From: Bacteroidota bacterium
Lineage (GTDB): Bacteria > Bacteroidota > Ignavibacteria > SZUA-365
Reading direction: 5' to 3'
DNA: 64,000 nucleotides
NCBI GenBank assembly: GCA_003246455.1
Contig: QKAF01000130.1
Span: 1-64,000, forward strand
The notes under the pieces were generated by a model that worked only from the letters and a program-made list of their open reading frames with translations, had not been told where the DNA came from and did not search any database. The position numbers and the translations under genes were made by a program. This document shows, one piece after another, positions 6,751 through 15,205 of this stretch (positions are counted from its first letter, which is position 1; each line of letters starts with the position of its first letter).

Positions 6751-9393
6751 ATGCCGCATCGAAAACATGCTTCTTCCCGGATTCTTTTCAGCGCCATGCT
6801 GCTGGCCGCGCTGCTGGCGCAGCTGTCCCCTGTCCTACAGGCGCAGCCGGTATTTCTGGAGCAGAAGCGCGCCCTTTCCCCTGATCACAGTCTCGGACTT
6901 CTTTCCGCATCCGCAAGCAGAAGCATCATCGATCTGAACGGCGTGTGGAGCTATCGTGCAGACGACCAGGAGCAGTGGCGCAAGGTTTCGGTTCCATCTT
7001 CGTATGAAGGAAATCACCGGATTGTTTTTCGCCGCGAATTCACGGTGCCCCGCACCCTCCTGGCTTCGTCGGTGTTTCAGCTCAGCGCGCTGAGCATTTC
7101 CTACTATTGCGAAATAAGTATTAACGGTCAGTTTATCGGAAAACACGCCGGACTGTCGTCGTTCTCCTTCAAGATCACTCCCGGCATTCTCCGCCCCGGA
7201 AACAACACGATCGAAATTCTCGTCCACAACAATCTCAACACGCACGAAACGGTGCCGATGTACGAACAGCTGTGGGACCGCATGGACTACGGCGGCATCG
7301 TGCATGATATCGGGATCATCGCGCACCAGGGCGTGTGGGCGCAGGAGACCTATGTTTCCACCGACGTCACAGGCGAAGGCCGGTCGGCGGTACTGCACTA
7401 CCGGACATTGCTCAACTCCGGTGAGATCTCGAGTCTGCCGGGCGATACCAGTTCGATCGCAGCGGGATTCGGCAAGAGTTTCGTCACGCACTACTTCGAA
7501 GTTATCGATCCCCAGACGGGTCTCGTGGTCGTGACCAGTGAAGCGAGCCGTGTCGTCGTCGAATCGGATCGACTCAAGGAAGTGGAACTGTCCGTCACCG
7601 TTCCCACCGTCCGCCTCTGGTCTCCGGATGCGCCGAACACCTATATCCTTCGTCAGCGCACCATGCGCGGCGCGACCCTGCTGGACGAACGCGTGCAGCA
7701 TATCGGTTTCCGCAGCATTCGCGTCAGCGACAAGGGATTGGTGGTGAACGGGGCGCCGATGTACATCAAGGCGCTGACCTACGTCGAGGATTCCCCGCGG
7801 CACGGACGCAGCCTGTCCTTCGATGAGATGGAACGCGATGTTCTGCTGATGAAGAATCTCGGCGTCAATTCCGTGCGCCTGGTGTACGGTTCAATACACC
7901 CGTATTTTCTCTCGCTGTGCGATCGCTACGGCATCATGGTATTTCTGGACCTTCCGGTCCGAAATATCCCCGCCTCCCTGCTGAGAAAAGACGGGATCCG
8001 CGTCAGTGCGCGGAATGCGTTCCGCGAGATCTCCGCACGGGATCTGAACCATCCCTGCTTTGTCGGACTCGGTCTGGCACAGGGGGTGCAGGAAGACACG
8101 CCGGGGCTCGGTCAGTACGTCGAGGAAATCAGCAGTCTTTCGCGATCGAAAGAGGCGCCACTGTACTACATCTCTTTCCAGTCGCAGCTCCCCGCCGCCA
8201 TCCCGGAAGGACTGGATCTCGTGGGACTGGATATCTTCCCCGAATCCATCGAACACGTCACGGGAATCCTTGCGCGCTACGGCAGCGGAACCACGCCCTA
8301 CCCGGTATTCGTCAGCTCGCTGATGTATCCCGTCCAGGTTGGCAACTACAACGGGTACAGCGATGCCCGGTCGATCGATGCCCAGGGAAAATTCTACCTC
8401 CAGCTGTTCAAGGAAACGCGCGACCAGGGATTCGCAGGGATCACCGTCCATTCATTTTCCGACTGGGCGGTATCGCGTCCGATCATGGCGGTCGATCGCG
8501 TCTATCAATACACCGCGACTGCGGGGGTCGTTGATCGCTACCGGCAGAAGCGCATCGCATACGATGTTCTCAAGGCGAGCTTCAATAATGAAAAGCCCCC
8601 TGTGCTGGTCACCGGAAACTATGAGGAAATTCACCCGGTCAGCTTCGTCGTCATCGGCATTCTGATCATCCTGATATTTGCCGTGGTGTATAATCTGTTC
8701 CGTCGCTTCCGCGAGAATGTCAGCCGGTCGCTCATGCGTCCGTACAACTTTTTCGCCGATGTCAGGGACCAGCGCATGCTGTCGATATTTCAGACCTCGA
8801 TGGTGGGATTCATCGGGTCGCTCTCTGCCGCGCTTCTGTTCGCCAACCTGCTGTATTACTGGCGAATGAACCTGCTCGTCGATCATGTCATCTCGCAGTT
8901 CATTCATACCGCAGGGTTGAAACAGTGGATGAACTACGCGGCATGGAATCCGCTGGAGAACATCCTGCTGATGACGCTCCTGCTGTACTTCGTTCTGCTT
9001 TTCCTGACGCTTCTGATCTGGCTCGCCGCTTTCGTGAGCCGCCGGAAGGTATTCCTCTTCGACGCGTTCAGCGTCTCGATGTGGTCTGTGCTCCCGATGA
9101 TCATGCTCGCACCGTTCGGCATGGTTCTCTACCGGCTGATGGAGCTGCCGGCGCTTGAAACGCTTGCGGTTCTCGCCTACGTGATATTTCATATCTGGAT
9201 CATCAGCCGGATTCTCAAGGGAATCGCGATCGTCTTCGATATCCGTCCGGTCTTTTTCTACCTCGGAGGATATATGCTCATCGGCGCCGGGCTTGCCTGG
9301 TGGCTGGTGTCGCTGAACGGTGAATTCAACATTTTCGCGTACCTGCGTTATTTCGCGGATATCTGGTGGACCGTCTCGCGGTCCGTCGCCTGA
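6751..9393 (+). CDS. Membrane-anchored GH2-fold protein, probably catalytically inactive
   Basis: From ATG 6751 the 880-residue product begins with a signal peptide (RILFSAMLLAALLAQLSPV, cut near LQAQ). A GH2 jelly-roll sugar-binding domain follows (FRREFTV, then ISINGQFIGKHAG), then an Ig-like domain and a TIM-barrel-like region with VNGAPMYIKALTYVEDS and LGVNSVRLVYGSIHP. The acid/base position, normally Asn-Glu after HPS, reads HPCFVGLGLAQG near 435-445. The nucleophile strand reads PVFVSSLMYP near 522, with no Glu. From about residue 628 there are several transmembrane helices, somewhat like Yip1 domains. ATG 6727 is an alternative start. Confidence 0.72.
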   Translation: MPHRKHASSRILFSAMLLAALLAQLSPVLQAQPVFLEQKRALSPDHSLGLLSASASRSIIDLNGVWSYRADDQEQWRKVSVPSSYEGNHRIVFRREFTVPRTLLASSVFQLSALSISYYCEISINGQFIGKHAGLSSFSFKITPGILRPGNNTIEILVHNNLNTHETVPMYEQLWDRMDYGGIVHDIGIIAHQGVWAQETYVSTDVTGEGRSAVLHYRTLLNSGEISSLPGDTSSIAAGFGKSFVTHYFEVIDPQTGLVVVTSEASRVVVESDRLKEVELSVTVPTVRLWSPDAPNTYILRQRTMRGATLLDERVQHIGFRSIRVSDKGLVVNGAPMYIKALTYVEDSPRHGRSLSFDEMERDVLLMKNLGVNSVRLVYGSIHPYFLSLCDRYGIMVFLDLPVRNIPASLLRKDGIRVSARNAFREISARDLNHPCFVGLGLAQGVQEDTPGLGQYVEEISSLSRSKEAPLYYISFQSQLPAAIPEGLDLVGLDIFPESIEHVTGILARYGSGTTPYPVFVSSLMYPVQVGNYNGYSDARSIDAQGKFYLQLFKETRDQGFAGITVHSFSDWAVSRPIMAVDRVYQYTATAGVVDRYRQKRIAYDVLKASFNNEKPPVLVTGNYEEIHPVSFVVIGILIILIFAVVYNLFRRFRENVSRSLMRPYNFFADVRDQRMLSIFQTSMVGFIGSLSAALLFANLLYYWRMNLLVDHVISQFIHTAGLKQWMNYAAWNPLENILLMTLLLYFVLLFLTLLIWLAAFVSRRKVFLFDAFSVSMWSVLPMIMLAPFGMVLYRLMELPALETLAVLAYVIFHIWIISRILKGIAIVFDIRPVFFYLGGYMLIGAGLAWWLVSLNGEFNIFAYLRYFADIWWTVSRSVA

Positions 9394-9417
9394 TATCATT
9401 TAATAGAGTAAGGGTCT

Positions 9418-12400
9418 ATGTATCTAAGCAAGCTCGAAATCTTCGGGTTCAAATCATTTGCCAATAAAACCAACGTTGTCCTGAACGACGGTGTCACCGC
9501 CATCGTGGGTCCTAACGGCTGCGGCAAGACCAACATCGTCGACGCCCTCCGGTGGGCGCTCGGTGAACAGCGTTATTCCACTCTCCGAAGCGATAAAATG
9601 GAGGATGTGATTTTCAACGGCACGAAAATGCGCAAGCCCATCGGCATGGCGGAAGTGTCGCTGACCATCGAGAACAACAAGGGAATCCTCCCCCTCGAAT
9701 ACAATGAAGTAACGATCACGCGCCGCGTGTACCGGTCCGGTGAAAGCGAGTACATGCTCAATCGCACGACCTGCCGCCTGAAGGATATCCTGAATCTGTT
9801 CATGGATACCGGGATGGGTGCGAACGCGTATTCCGTCATCGAGCTGAAAATGGTCGAGACCATTCTCAGCGACAAGGTGGAGGAGCGTCGCAGACTGTTC
9901 GAAGAAGCGGCTGGAGTGACGAAGTACAAGGCCCGCCGAAAGGAGGCGCTGCGGAAACTGGGAGACGTCGACAGCGATCTCCTTCGCGTGGAAGATATTA
10001 TCACGGAAGTCGGGAAAACCGTGAACTCGCTGAATCGCCAGGCAAAGAAAGCGGAGCGCTATAACGAGTACATGGAACGGCTGCGCGTTCTGGAAGTGGA
10101 CGTTCTCCAGCGCGATTACACCAACCTTTTCCGCCGGCTGTCTCCGCTCGAGGAACGGCTGCTGGTGACCATCGAGGAGCGTGACACCATGGCGCGCAGG
10201 ATGGACGAGGAGGAGGTGCTGCTCGAGGAACATCGCAACGAAGAGAATGACATCGAGCACCGCCTCGATGAGCGCCGCGAGGAGTTCTCCGGACTCGTCG
10301 CGCGCATCAACGAAACACGGCAGCAGCTTCTGGTCAACGAAGAGCGCGAGCGCTCGCTCCTCCAGCGCGCCGCGCGGTTGAAAGAGGAGAAACAAAATTA
10401 TGATGTCCGTATTGGCGAAATAGAGGCGCGCAAGGAAGCGCTTACGCACGAACTCGAAAGCCGTGCGTCCGAGCAGGAAATTCTTGACGCCGAGAGCGGC
10501 ACGCTGCGTGAGGCGCATCGTCAGATCGAGGAACAGGTATCGCAGAAAAAGCTGCAGTCGGAAGGCCGGCAGCAGCGACGCATGCAGCTGATGCAGCAGA
10601 TCTCGCAGCAGAACAACGAGGTCGATCGCCTGAGCGCGCGGACCGAAACGATCGAGAAGATGATCGAACGCCTGGCGAACGAGGATGCCGACGCCGGCAG
10701 CAATCTCGAAACCCTGCGCGGCCGGCTCGCCGAACAGGACGCGGGACAGGAAGTCCTCTCCGACACCGTTCTTGCAGCGGAACGCGAGTTCCACCAGATG
10801 GAAGAACACAAGCAGGCGCTGCGCGGAGAAATCGATCTGCTGCAGAACCGCGCGTTCGAAATCCAGGGCATGATCGGCGAGAAAATGACGCGCATTGACT
10901 TCATCAATGGTCTCGTCGACCGGCTCGAGGGTTATAATGAAAGTGTGCAGCACCTGCTGCGCAATCGGGACTGGTCGACGTCGCGTTACGGGACCATCGC
11001 CGATGCAGTCAACACGCGCGAGGATCTGCGCGTCGCCGTCGAATCCGTACTCGGCGAGGCCGCGCATTACATTCTCGTCAACGACGTATCGGAAGCCATC
11101 AGCGGTCTTCATAACCTGCGGGATCATCGGAAAGGAAAGGCGACATTCGCCGTGCTTTCGCGCATTCCGGAAAGCACCGTCGCAACCTTCCCTATCGCCG
11201 GCGACGGCATCGTCGGCTGGGCCGTGGATCTGGTGAAATACGAGTCGCAGTACAACCACCTCTTCAGTATGCTCCTGCGTCATGTGCTGATCGTCCGTGA
11301 CGCGGAAGTCGCGAACACCTGCATCCGGGAATACCCCGACCTGCGCTGCGTGACCCTCACGGGCGACATGTTCGACAGTCACGGCATCGTGCGCGGCGGC
11401 AGTCACGGACAGGAAGAAGGCAGCATGATCGGCAAGAAAGACCAGATCGCCGCGCTGACCCGTGAAGTGGAAGAACTGAAACTCAAACTCGCCGAAAACC
11501 AGGAACTGCTGGAAGACAAAAACTTCGAATACAGCGGTATCGATCTTCGCGCATACGCGGAGAAGATGAAACAGACGCAGCAGGATCTCTCCGCACATGA
11601 ACGGACCATTGCGCAGATGATGTTCGAAATCGAAAAATTCGAACGCGTGCAGCAGAAGAATGCCGAGGAACGGCAGCGACTCGAGATCGAGCAGGGAGAA
11701 ATTGCTTCGCGTCATGCCGAACTCGCACCGGAACTGGAGGAACTGCGTGTCCTGCAGGCGGAGGTCGAGAGAGAGGTGCAGAAGGAAAACGAGATCCTGG
11801 CGGAACTCGAGAAATCCTACAACCAGAGCAACGAGGCCCTCAACGCGGCCAATGTCGCAGTGGTACAGAAGCGCGGCGAAATTCAGAATCTTCGCAACGA
11901 ATTCGATCGGTTGAGCACCACGCTGCATGAGACGGAACAGGCGCTCGACACTGCCGCGCGTGAAATCGTCGAATCAGAGGAAGCGGCGAACGGTCTTGTG
12001 GATGTCATTTCCCGTCTTCGCATGGAGCTCGGGGAGATGGAGCAGGTTCATGCCGCCTCCCGCGAATCGCTCTCGGTCATTGAGCAGGAACTGGAAGCCA
12101 AACGCGTCGAATTACGCGGCGTCGAAAAAGCCCTGCACGACGATCGCCAGAAGCAGACCCAGCAGATGAACCTCGTTCATGAAATCGAGCTGAAGGTCTC
12201 CGAGATCAAGCAGCGTATCGTCTCCCTTGAGGAAAGGGCCAGGGAAGAGTTCGAAATGGAGCTCAGCCTGAACGAGGAAACAGAAGACGATGTGTTCGAC
12301 CTGGCACAGGAGAAAGAGGAGATCAACGACCTGCGGCAGAAGATCCGCACGCTCGGTCCGGTGAACCCGCTTGCTTTCGAGGAGTGGAAAGAGGAAAAGG

Positions 12401-12978
12401 AACGCTTCGATCTGCTGACCGAACAGCGGCAGGATCTCGTCGAATCACAGCAGACACTGCGGGATACGATTCGCGAGATCAACGAAACCGCCAAACAGAA
12501 ATTCTCCGACACGTTCAACCAGATACGGGAGAACTTCATCCGAATCTTCAAGTCGCTCTTCGACGAGGGTGATGAGGCGGACCTGATCCTTCAGGAGCAC
12601 GAAGATCCGCTTGAAGCGAAAATCGACATCGTGGCGAAACCGCGCGGCAAGCGTCCCCACTCGATCGATATGCTCTCGGGCGGTGAAAAAACCCTGACGG
12701 CCATCGCGCTTCTTTTCGCCATTTACCTGGTGAAACCGAGTCCCTTCTGTATTCTCGATGAAGTCGATGCGCCTCTGGACGATGCGAATATCGATCGCTA
12801 CATCAAGATCATCGGTGAATTCTCCAATAACACGCAGTTCATCGTGGTCACGCACAACAAGCGTACGATGGCGGCCGCCGACACGCTGTACGGCGTGACG
12901 ATGGAAGAAGAGGGAATTTCGAAACTGGTCGCGGTGAATTTCAGCAAGGAGACCGTCGCCAAGTACGCGCAGAATTAA
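9418..12978 (+). CDS. smc: Chromosome segregation protein SMC
   Basis: This is full-length SMC (1186 residues), the ATPase that compacts and segregates sister chromosomes with ScpA and ScpB. The N-terminal head has Walker A GPNGCGKTNIVDALRWALG. Two long Glu/Arg/Gln-rich coiled coils flank a hinge at about residues 500-680. The C-terminal head has signature LSGGEKTLTAIALLFA and Walker B FCILDEVDAPLDDANIDRY. It starts 24 nt after the GH2-like gene and overlaps the convergent aminotransferase by 4 nt. ParB bound at the parS sites 3.4 kb upstream is the known loader of SMC in other bacteria. Confidence 0.97.
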   Translation: MYLSKLEIFGFKSFANKTNVVLNDGVTAIVGPNGCGKTNIVDALRWALGEQRYSTLRSDKMEDVIFNGTKMRKPIGMAEVSLTIENNKGILPLEYNEVTITRRVYRSGESEYMLNRTTCRLKDILNLFMDTGMGANAYSVIELKMVETILSDKVEERRRLFEEAAGVTKYKARRKEALRKLGDVDSDLLRVEDIITEVGKTVNSLNRQAKKAERYNEYMERLRVLEVDVLQRDYTNLFRRLSPLEERLLVTIEERDTMARRMDEEEVLLEEHRNEENDIEHRLDERREEFSGLVARINETRQQLLVNEERERSLLQRAARLKEEKQNYDVRIGEIEARKEALTHELESRASEQEILDAESGTLREAHRQIEEQVSQKKLQSEGRQQRRMQLMQQISQQNNEVDRLSARTETIEKMIERLANEDADAGSNLETLRGRLAEQDAGQEVLSDTVLAAEREFHQMEEHKQALRGEIDLLQNRAFEIQGMIGEKMTRIDFINGLVDRLEGYNESVQHLLRNRDWSTSRYGTIADAVNTREDLRVAVESVLGEAAHYILVNDVSEAISGLHNLRDHRKGKATFAVLSRIPESTVATFPIAGDGIVGWAVDLVKYESQYNHLFSMLLRHVLIVRDAEVANTCIREYPDLRCVTLTGDMFDSHGIVRGGSHGQEEGSMIGKKDQIAALTREVEELKLKLAENQELLEDKNFEYSGIDLRAYAEKMKQTQQDLSAHERTIAQMMFEIEKFERVQQKNAEERQRLEIEQGEIASRHAELAPELEELRVLQAEVEREVQKENEILAELEKSYNQSNEALNAANVAVVQKRGEIQNLRNEFDRLSTTLHETEQALDTAAREIVESEEAANGLVDVISRLRMELGEMEQVHAASRESLSVIEQELEAKRVELRGVEKALHDDRQKQTQQMNLVHEIELKVSEIKQRIVSLEERAREEFEMELSLNEETEDDVFDLAQEKEEINDLRQKIRTLGPVNPLAFEEWKEEKERFDLLTEQRQDLVESQQTLRDTIREINETAKQKFSDTFNQIRENFIRIFKSLFDEGDEADLILQEHEDPLEAKIDIVAKPRGKRPHSIDMLSGGEKTLTAIALLFAIYLVKPSPFCILDEVDAPLDDANIDRYIKIIGEFSNNTQFIVVTHNKRTMAAADTLYGVTMEEEGISKLVAVNFSKETVAKYAQN

Positions 12979-14282
12979 CTGTCCCCGGACGCGTTCTGCT
13001 TCACCCAGGCGGAGATGCGTGCCATGGCCTCCAGCGTATCCGCACAATGCACCTCGAGAAAACTTTCCGGCAGATCGTGATCGAGAGGGACTTCCTTGCT
13101 CGCGGCTAGCGCCTCGGCGCCGTCGAAGTTGACATAGGCCAGACGGGCGGAGAGTTCGCTCGACGGACGTTCGAAATCCGCGCCGGGGAGTATCGCGACA
13201 CCCGTGTCCATGAGAAGGCGATCACACATTTCCCTGCTGTCACGGATCCCCCGTGAAGCGAGAGGCGCACGGAAGGGCTCCAGATCCATGAAAAGGTAGA
13301 AGGCGCCGTCGGGACTGTGCACGCGCACGCCAGCCTCCGAGAGGATTGCGGCACTGCGCGTACCGATCATCCGGAGAATCCGGCGCGCATGACTGAGGTA
13401 TTCCTCGATCTCGGGACCGCCGCGAAATGCCGGGACCGCGGCATACTGGATGGGCGCGCTGACCGACGTGAAGGTCTCGCTCGCCACCGCAGCCATCGCG
13501 TCGAGAAGCCAGCTCAGGCTTTTCGGAAATGTGAAAGTTCCCAGGCGCCACCCTCCTGCCCCGCACCACTTCGAAAGACCGGAACTGATAATCGTCCCTT
13601 CGGGATAAAAGCGTCCGACGGAGAAATGTCCGCCGCGATGCTTAAGCTGCCCGTAGATTTCATCCGAGAGAAGGATGATCTCATATTCCCGGGCGGCTTC
13701 CGCCAGCTCCTGAAGTTCCTCCATGGTGTATGATTCCCCGTCGGGATTTCCGGGGTAATTGAGAATCAGCAGACGGGGTCGGAATGTATCGTTCTCGTGT
13801 TCGAGATACGCGCGCAGGCGCGCCGCGGAAATGCGCCAGCGCTCTTCGTAGGTGGTCTGAATGAGCTGCACGTTGCGACCGATGATCTTCGCCTGGGGTC
13901 CGTATGAAACCCAGCACGGGGTGGGCAGCAGTATCTCTCCGTAATAGACCAGCTGCAGGAGAAACATCAATTCCTTCGAACCCGGACCGATGAGCACGCC
14001 CTCCGCGCTTGCGTTGATGTGGTCCTTCCGGCGATGAAAATCCGCGACAGCCTCGCGGAGTTCCGGCAGTCCCTTTACCGGAAGGTAGTCTTTCTCCTGG
14101 GCGTGGTGCCGGAGCGCATTGACCACGCAGTCGGGGACAGGGAACGGGGACTGTCCCAGGCCGAGCTTGAATATGGACTTTCCTTCGCGGCGCAGCGCGT
14201 TGCTGCGCTCATTGATTGCGAGAGTCGCAGACGGCTTGAGCCCGCGGACATTCATATTGAGGCTGACATGCTTTCCGTTCAT
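12975..14282 (-). CDS. PLP-dependent class I/II aminotransferase
   Basis: This is a fold-type I aminotransferase of 435 residues. The pyridoxal phosphate lysine is in SSGLSKWCGAGGWRLGTF. Cofactor contacts include NYPGNPDGESY and ILLSDEIYGQL, and the substrate arginine region follows RLAYVNFDG. The N-terminal KLGLGQSPFPVPDCV resembles aspartate/aromatic aminotransferases. The substrate cannot be fixed from sequence. It converges on smc and lies 47 nt upstream of the deacetylase gene in the same direction. Confidence 0.9.
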   Translation of the reverse strand: MNGKHVSLNMNVRGLKPSATLAINERSNALRREGKSIFKLGLGQSPFPVPDCVVNALRHHAQEKDYLPVKGLPELREAVADFHRRKDHINASAEGVLIGPGSKELMFLLQLVYYGEILLPTPCWVSYGPQAKIIGRNVQLIQTTYEERWRISAARLRAYLEHENDTFRPRLLILNYPGNPDGESYTMEELQELAEAAREYEIILLSDEIYGQLKHRGGHFSVGRFYPEGTIISSGLSKWCGAGGWRLGTFTFPKSLSWLLDAMAAVASETFTSVSAPIQYAAVPAFRGGPEIEEYLSHARRILRMIGTRSAAILSEAGVRVHSPDGAFYLFMDLEPFRAPLASRGIRDSREMCDRLLMDTGVAILPGADFERPSSELSARLAYVNFDGAEALAASKEVPLDHDLPESFLEVHCADTLEAMARISAWVKQNASGDS

Positions 14283-14328
14283 CGCTGTACTCTCCTATTC
14301 AGAAGGATGTGACAGGGGATGCGGTGTC

Positions 14329-15045
14329 TCAATCGGGAGAGAGACCGTGGAACAGATCCGTCACCGGTGGCGCGAAGCGCTCCTGGTAAAAACTGAAATA
14401 CTCCTTTTCCCAGAGCATCCAATTGTCGTAGTTGTGTTCCTCCACATCGCGATAGACGGTCTGATGCGCGCGGAGTGCGCGTGCCTCGGTTTCATGCACC
14501 GCGGCGACATCTATCGCGGCATGGATACGCTCATCGGGTACGCCGAATACCTTGCGCGGCCAGTGTGCGATCTGTGATGACGGAAGAACGCAGAACACCA
14601 GTCGCTGCAGGCAGGACAGTTCCTCCCGCAGTTCGACGAAGAGACGCTTGACGACATGGTGGAGGGTGATGTGATCGGGATGAACCGAGCCGCCCTGGAC
14701 GTCGAAGGTACAGAGGACATGCGGCTGCAGCGTGCGAATTTTCTCCTCGATGTCGCGCTCGAGAACCCGGGGATCCAGGTCACGCAGGCCGCCATCGGGG
14801 TAGTCCGCCTGGAAGAAATCCCGGATACCGAGGATACGCGAAGCCTCGCGCACCTCTTCCGAACGAAGGGCTCCGACCTCGTCCGGCGAAAGAGACAGGA
14901 AAGCGCCGTTACGACTGCGCTCTCCCCGCGTCAGCGTGTAAAGGGAAATGTCGTGCCCGGCGGCGGACATCGATGCGATGCTCCCTCCCATGAGAAATGA
15001 TTCGTCGTCGGGATGCGGGAAAATGCAGAAAAGTCTGAATGCCAT
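14329..15045 (-). CDS. PIG-L family deacetylase
   Basis: This is a LmbE/PIG-L zinc-dependent N-acetyl-sugar deacetylase of 238 residues from ATG 15045. The metal motif appears as FPHPDDESFLMGG at the N-terminus, and the distal histidines as GSVHPDHITLHH. Members deacetylate GlcNAc-type glycans, bacillithiol or mycothiol precursors; the substrate here is unknown. The longer frame from 15099 adds 18 residues ahead of the conserved strand, so I preferred the internal ATG. Confidence 0.9.
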   Translation of the reverse strand: MAFRLFCIFPHPDDESFLMGGSIASMSAAGHDISLYTLTRGERSRNGAFLSLSPDEVGALRSEEVREASRILGIRDFFQADYPDGGLRDLDPRVLERDIEEKIRTLQPHVLCTFDVQGGSVHPDHITLHHVVKRLFVELREELSCLQRLVFCVLPSSQIAHWPRKVFGVPDERIHAAIDVAAVHETEARALRAHQTVYRDVEEHNYDNWMLWEKEYFSFYQERFAPPVTDLFHGLSPD

Positions 15046-15205
15046 GATGATATTGCTGCGGTTCCGAAATAAGTACGGGAATTGATGCGTCAGTTGCAAG
15101 AGAGCGCCCGCGCGCGTTTGAGACGGTGACGCGGGCAGACGTGTGCCCCGCCGTACATCGCCCGGCGCTGCGGACCTAAGACGCAGATGCGTGCGAACGG
15201 GTATG

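Noticed and set aside
9454..11928. Long open frame antisense to smc (824 codons)
   Set aside because: It mirrors the coiled-coil codon bias of smc on the other strand and shows no recognisable domain or start signal.
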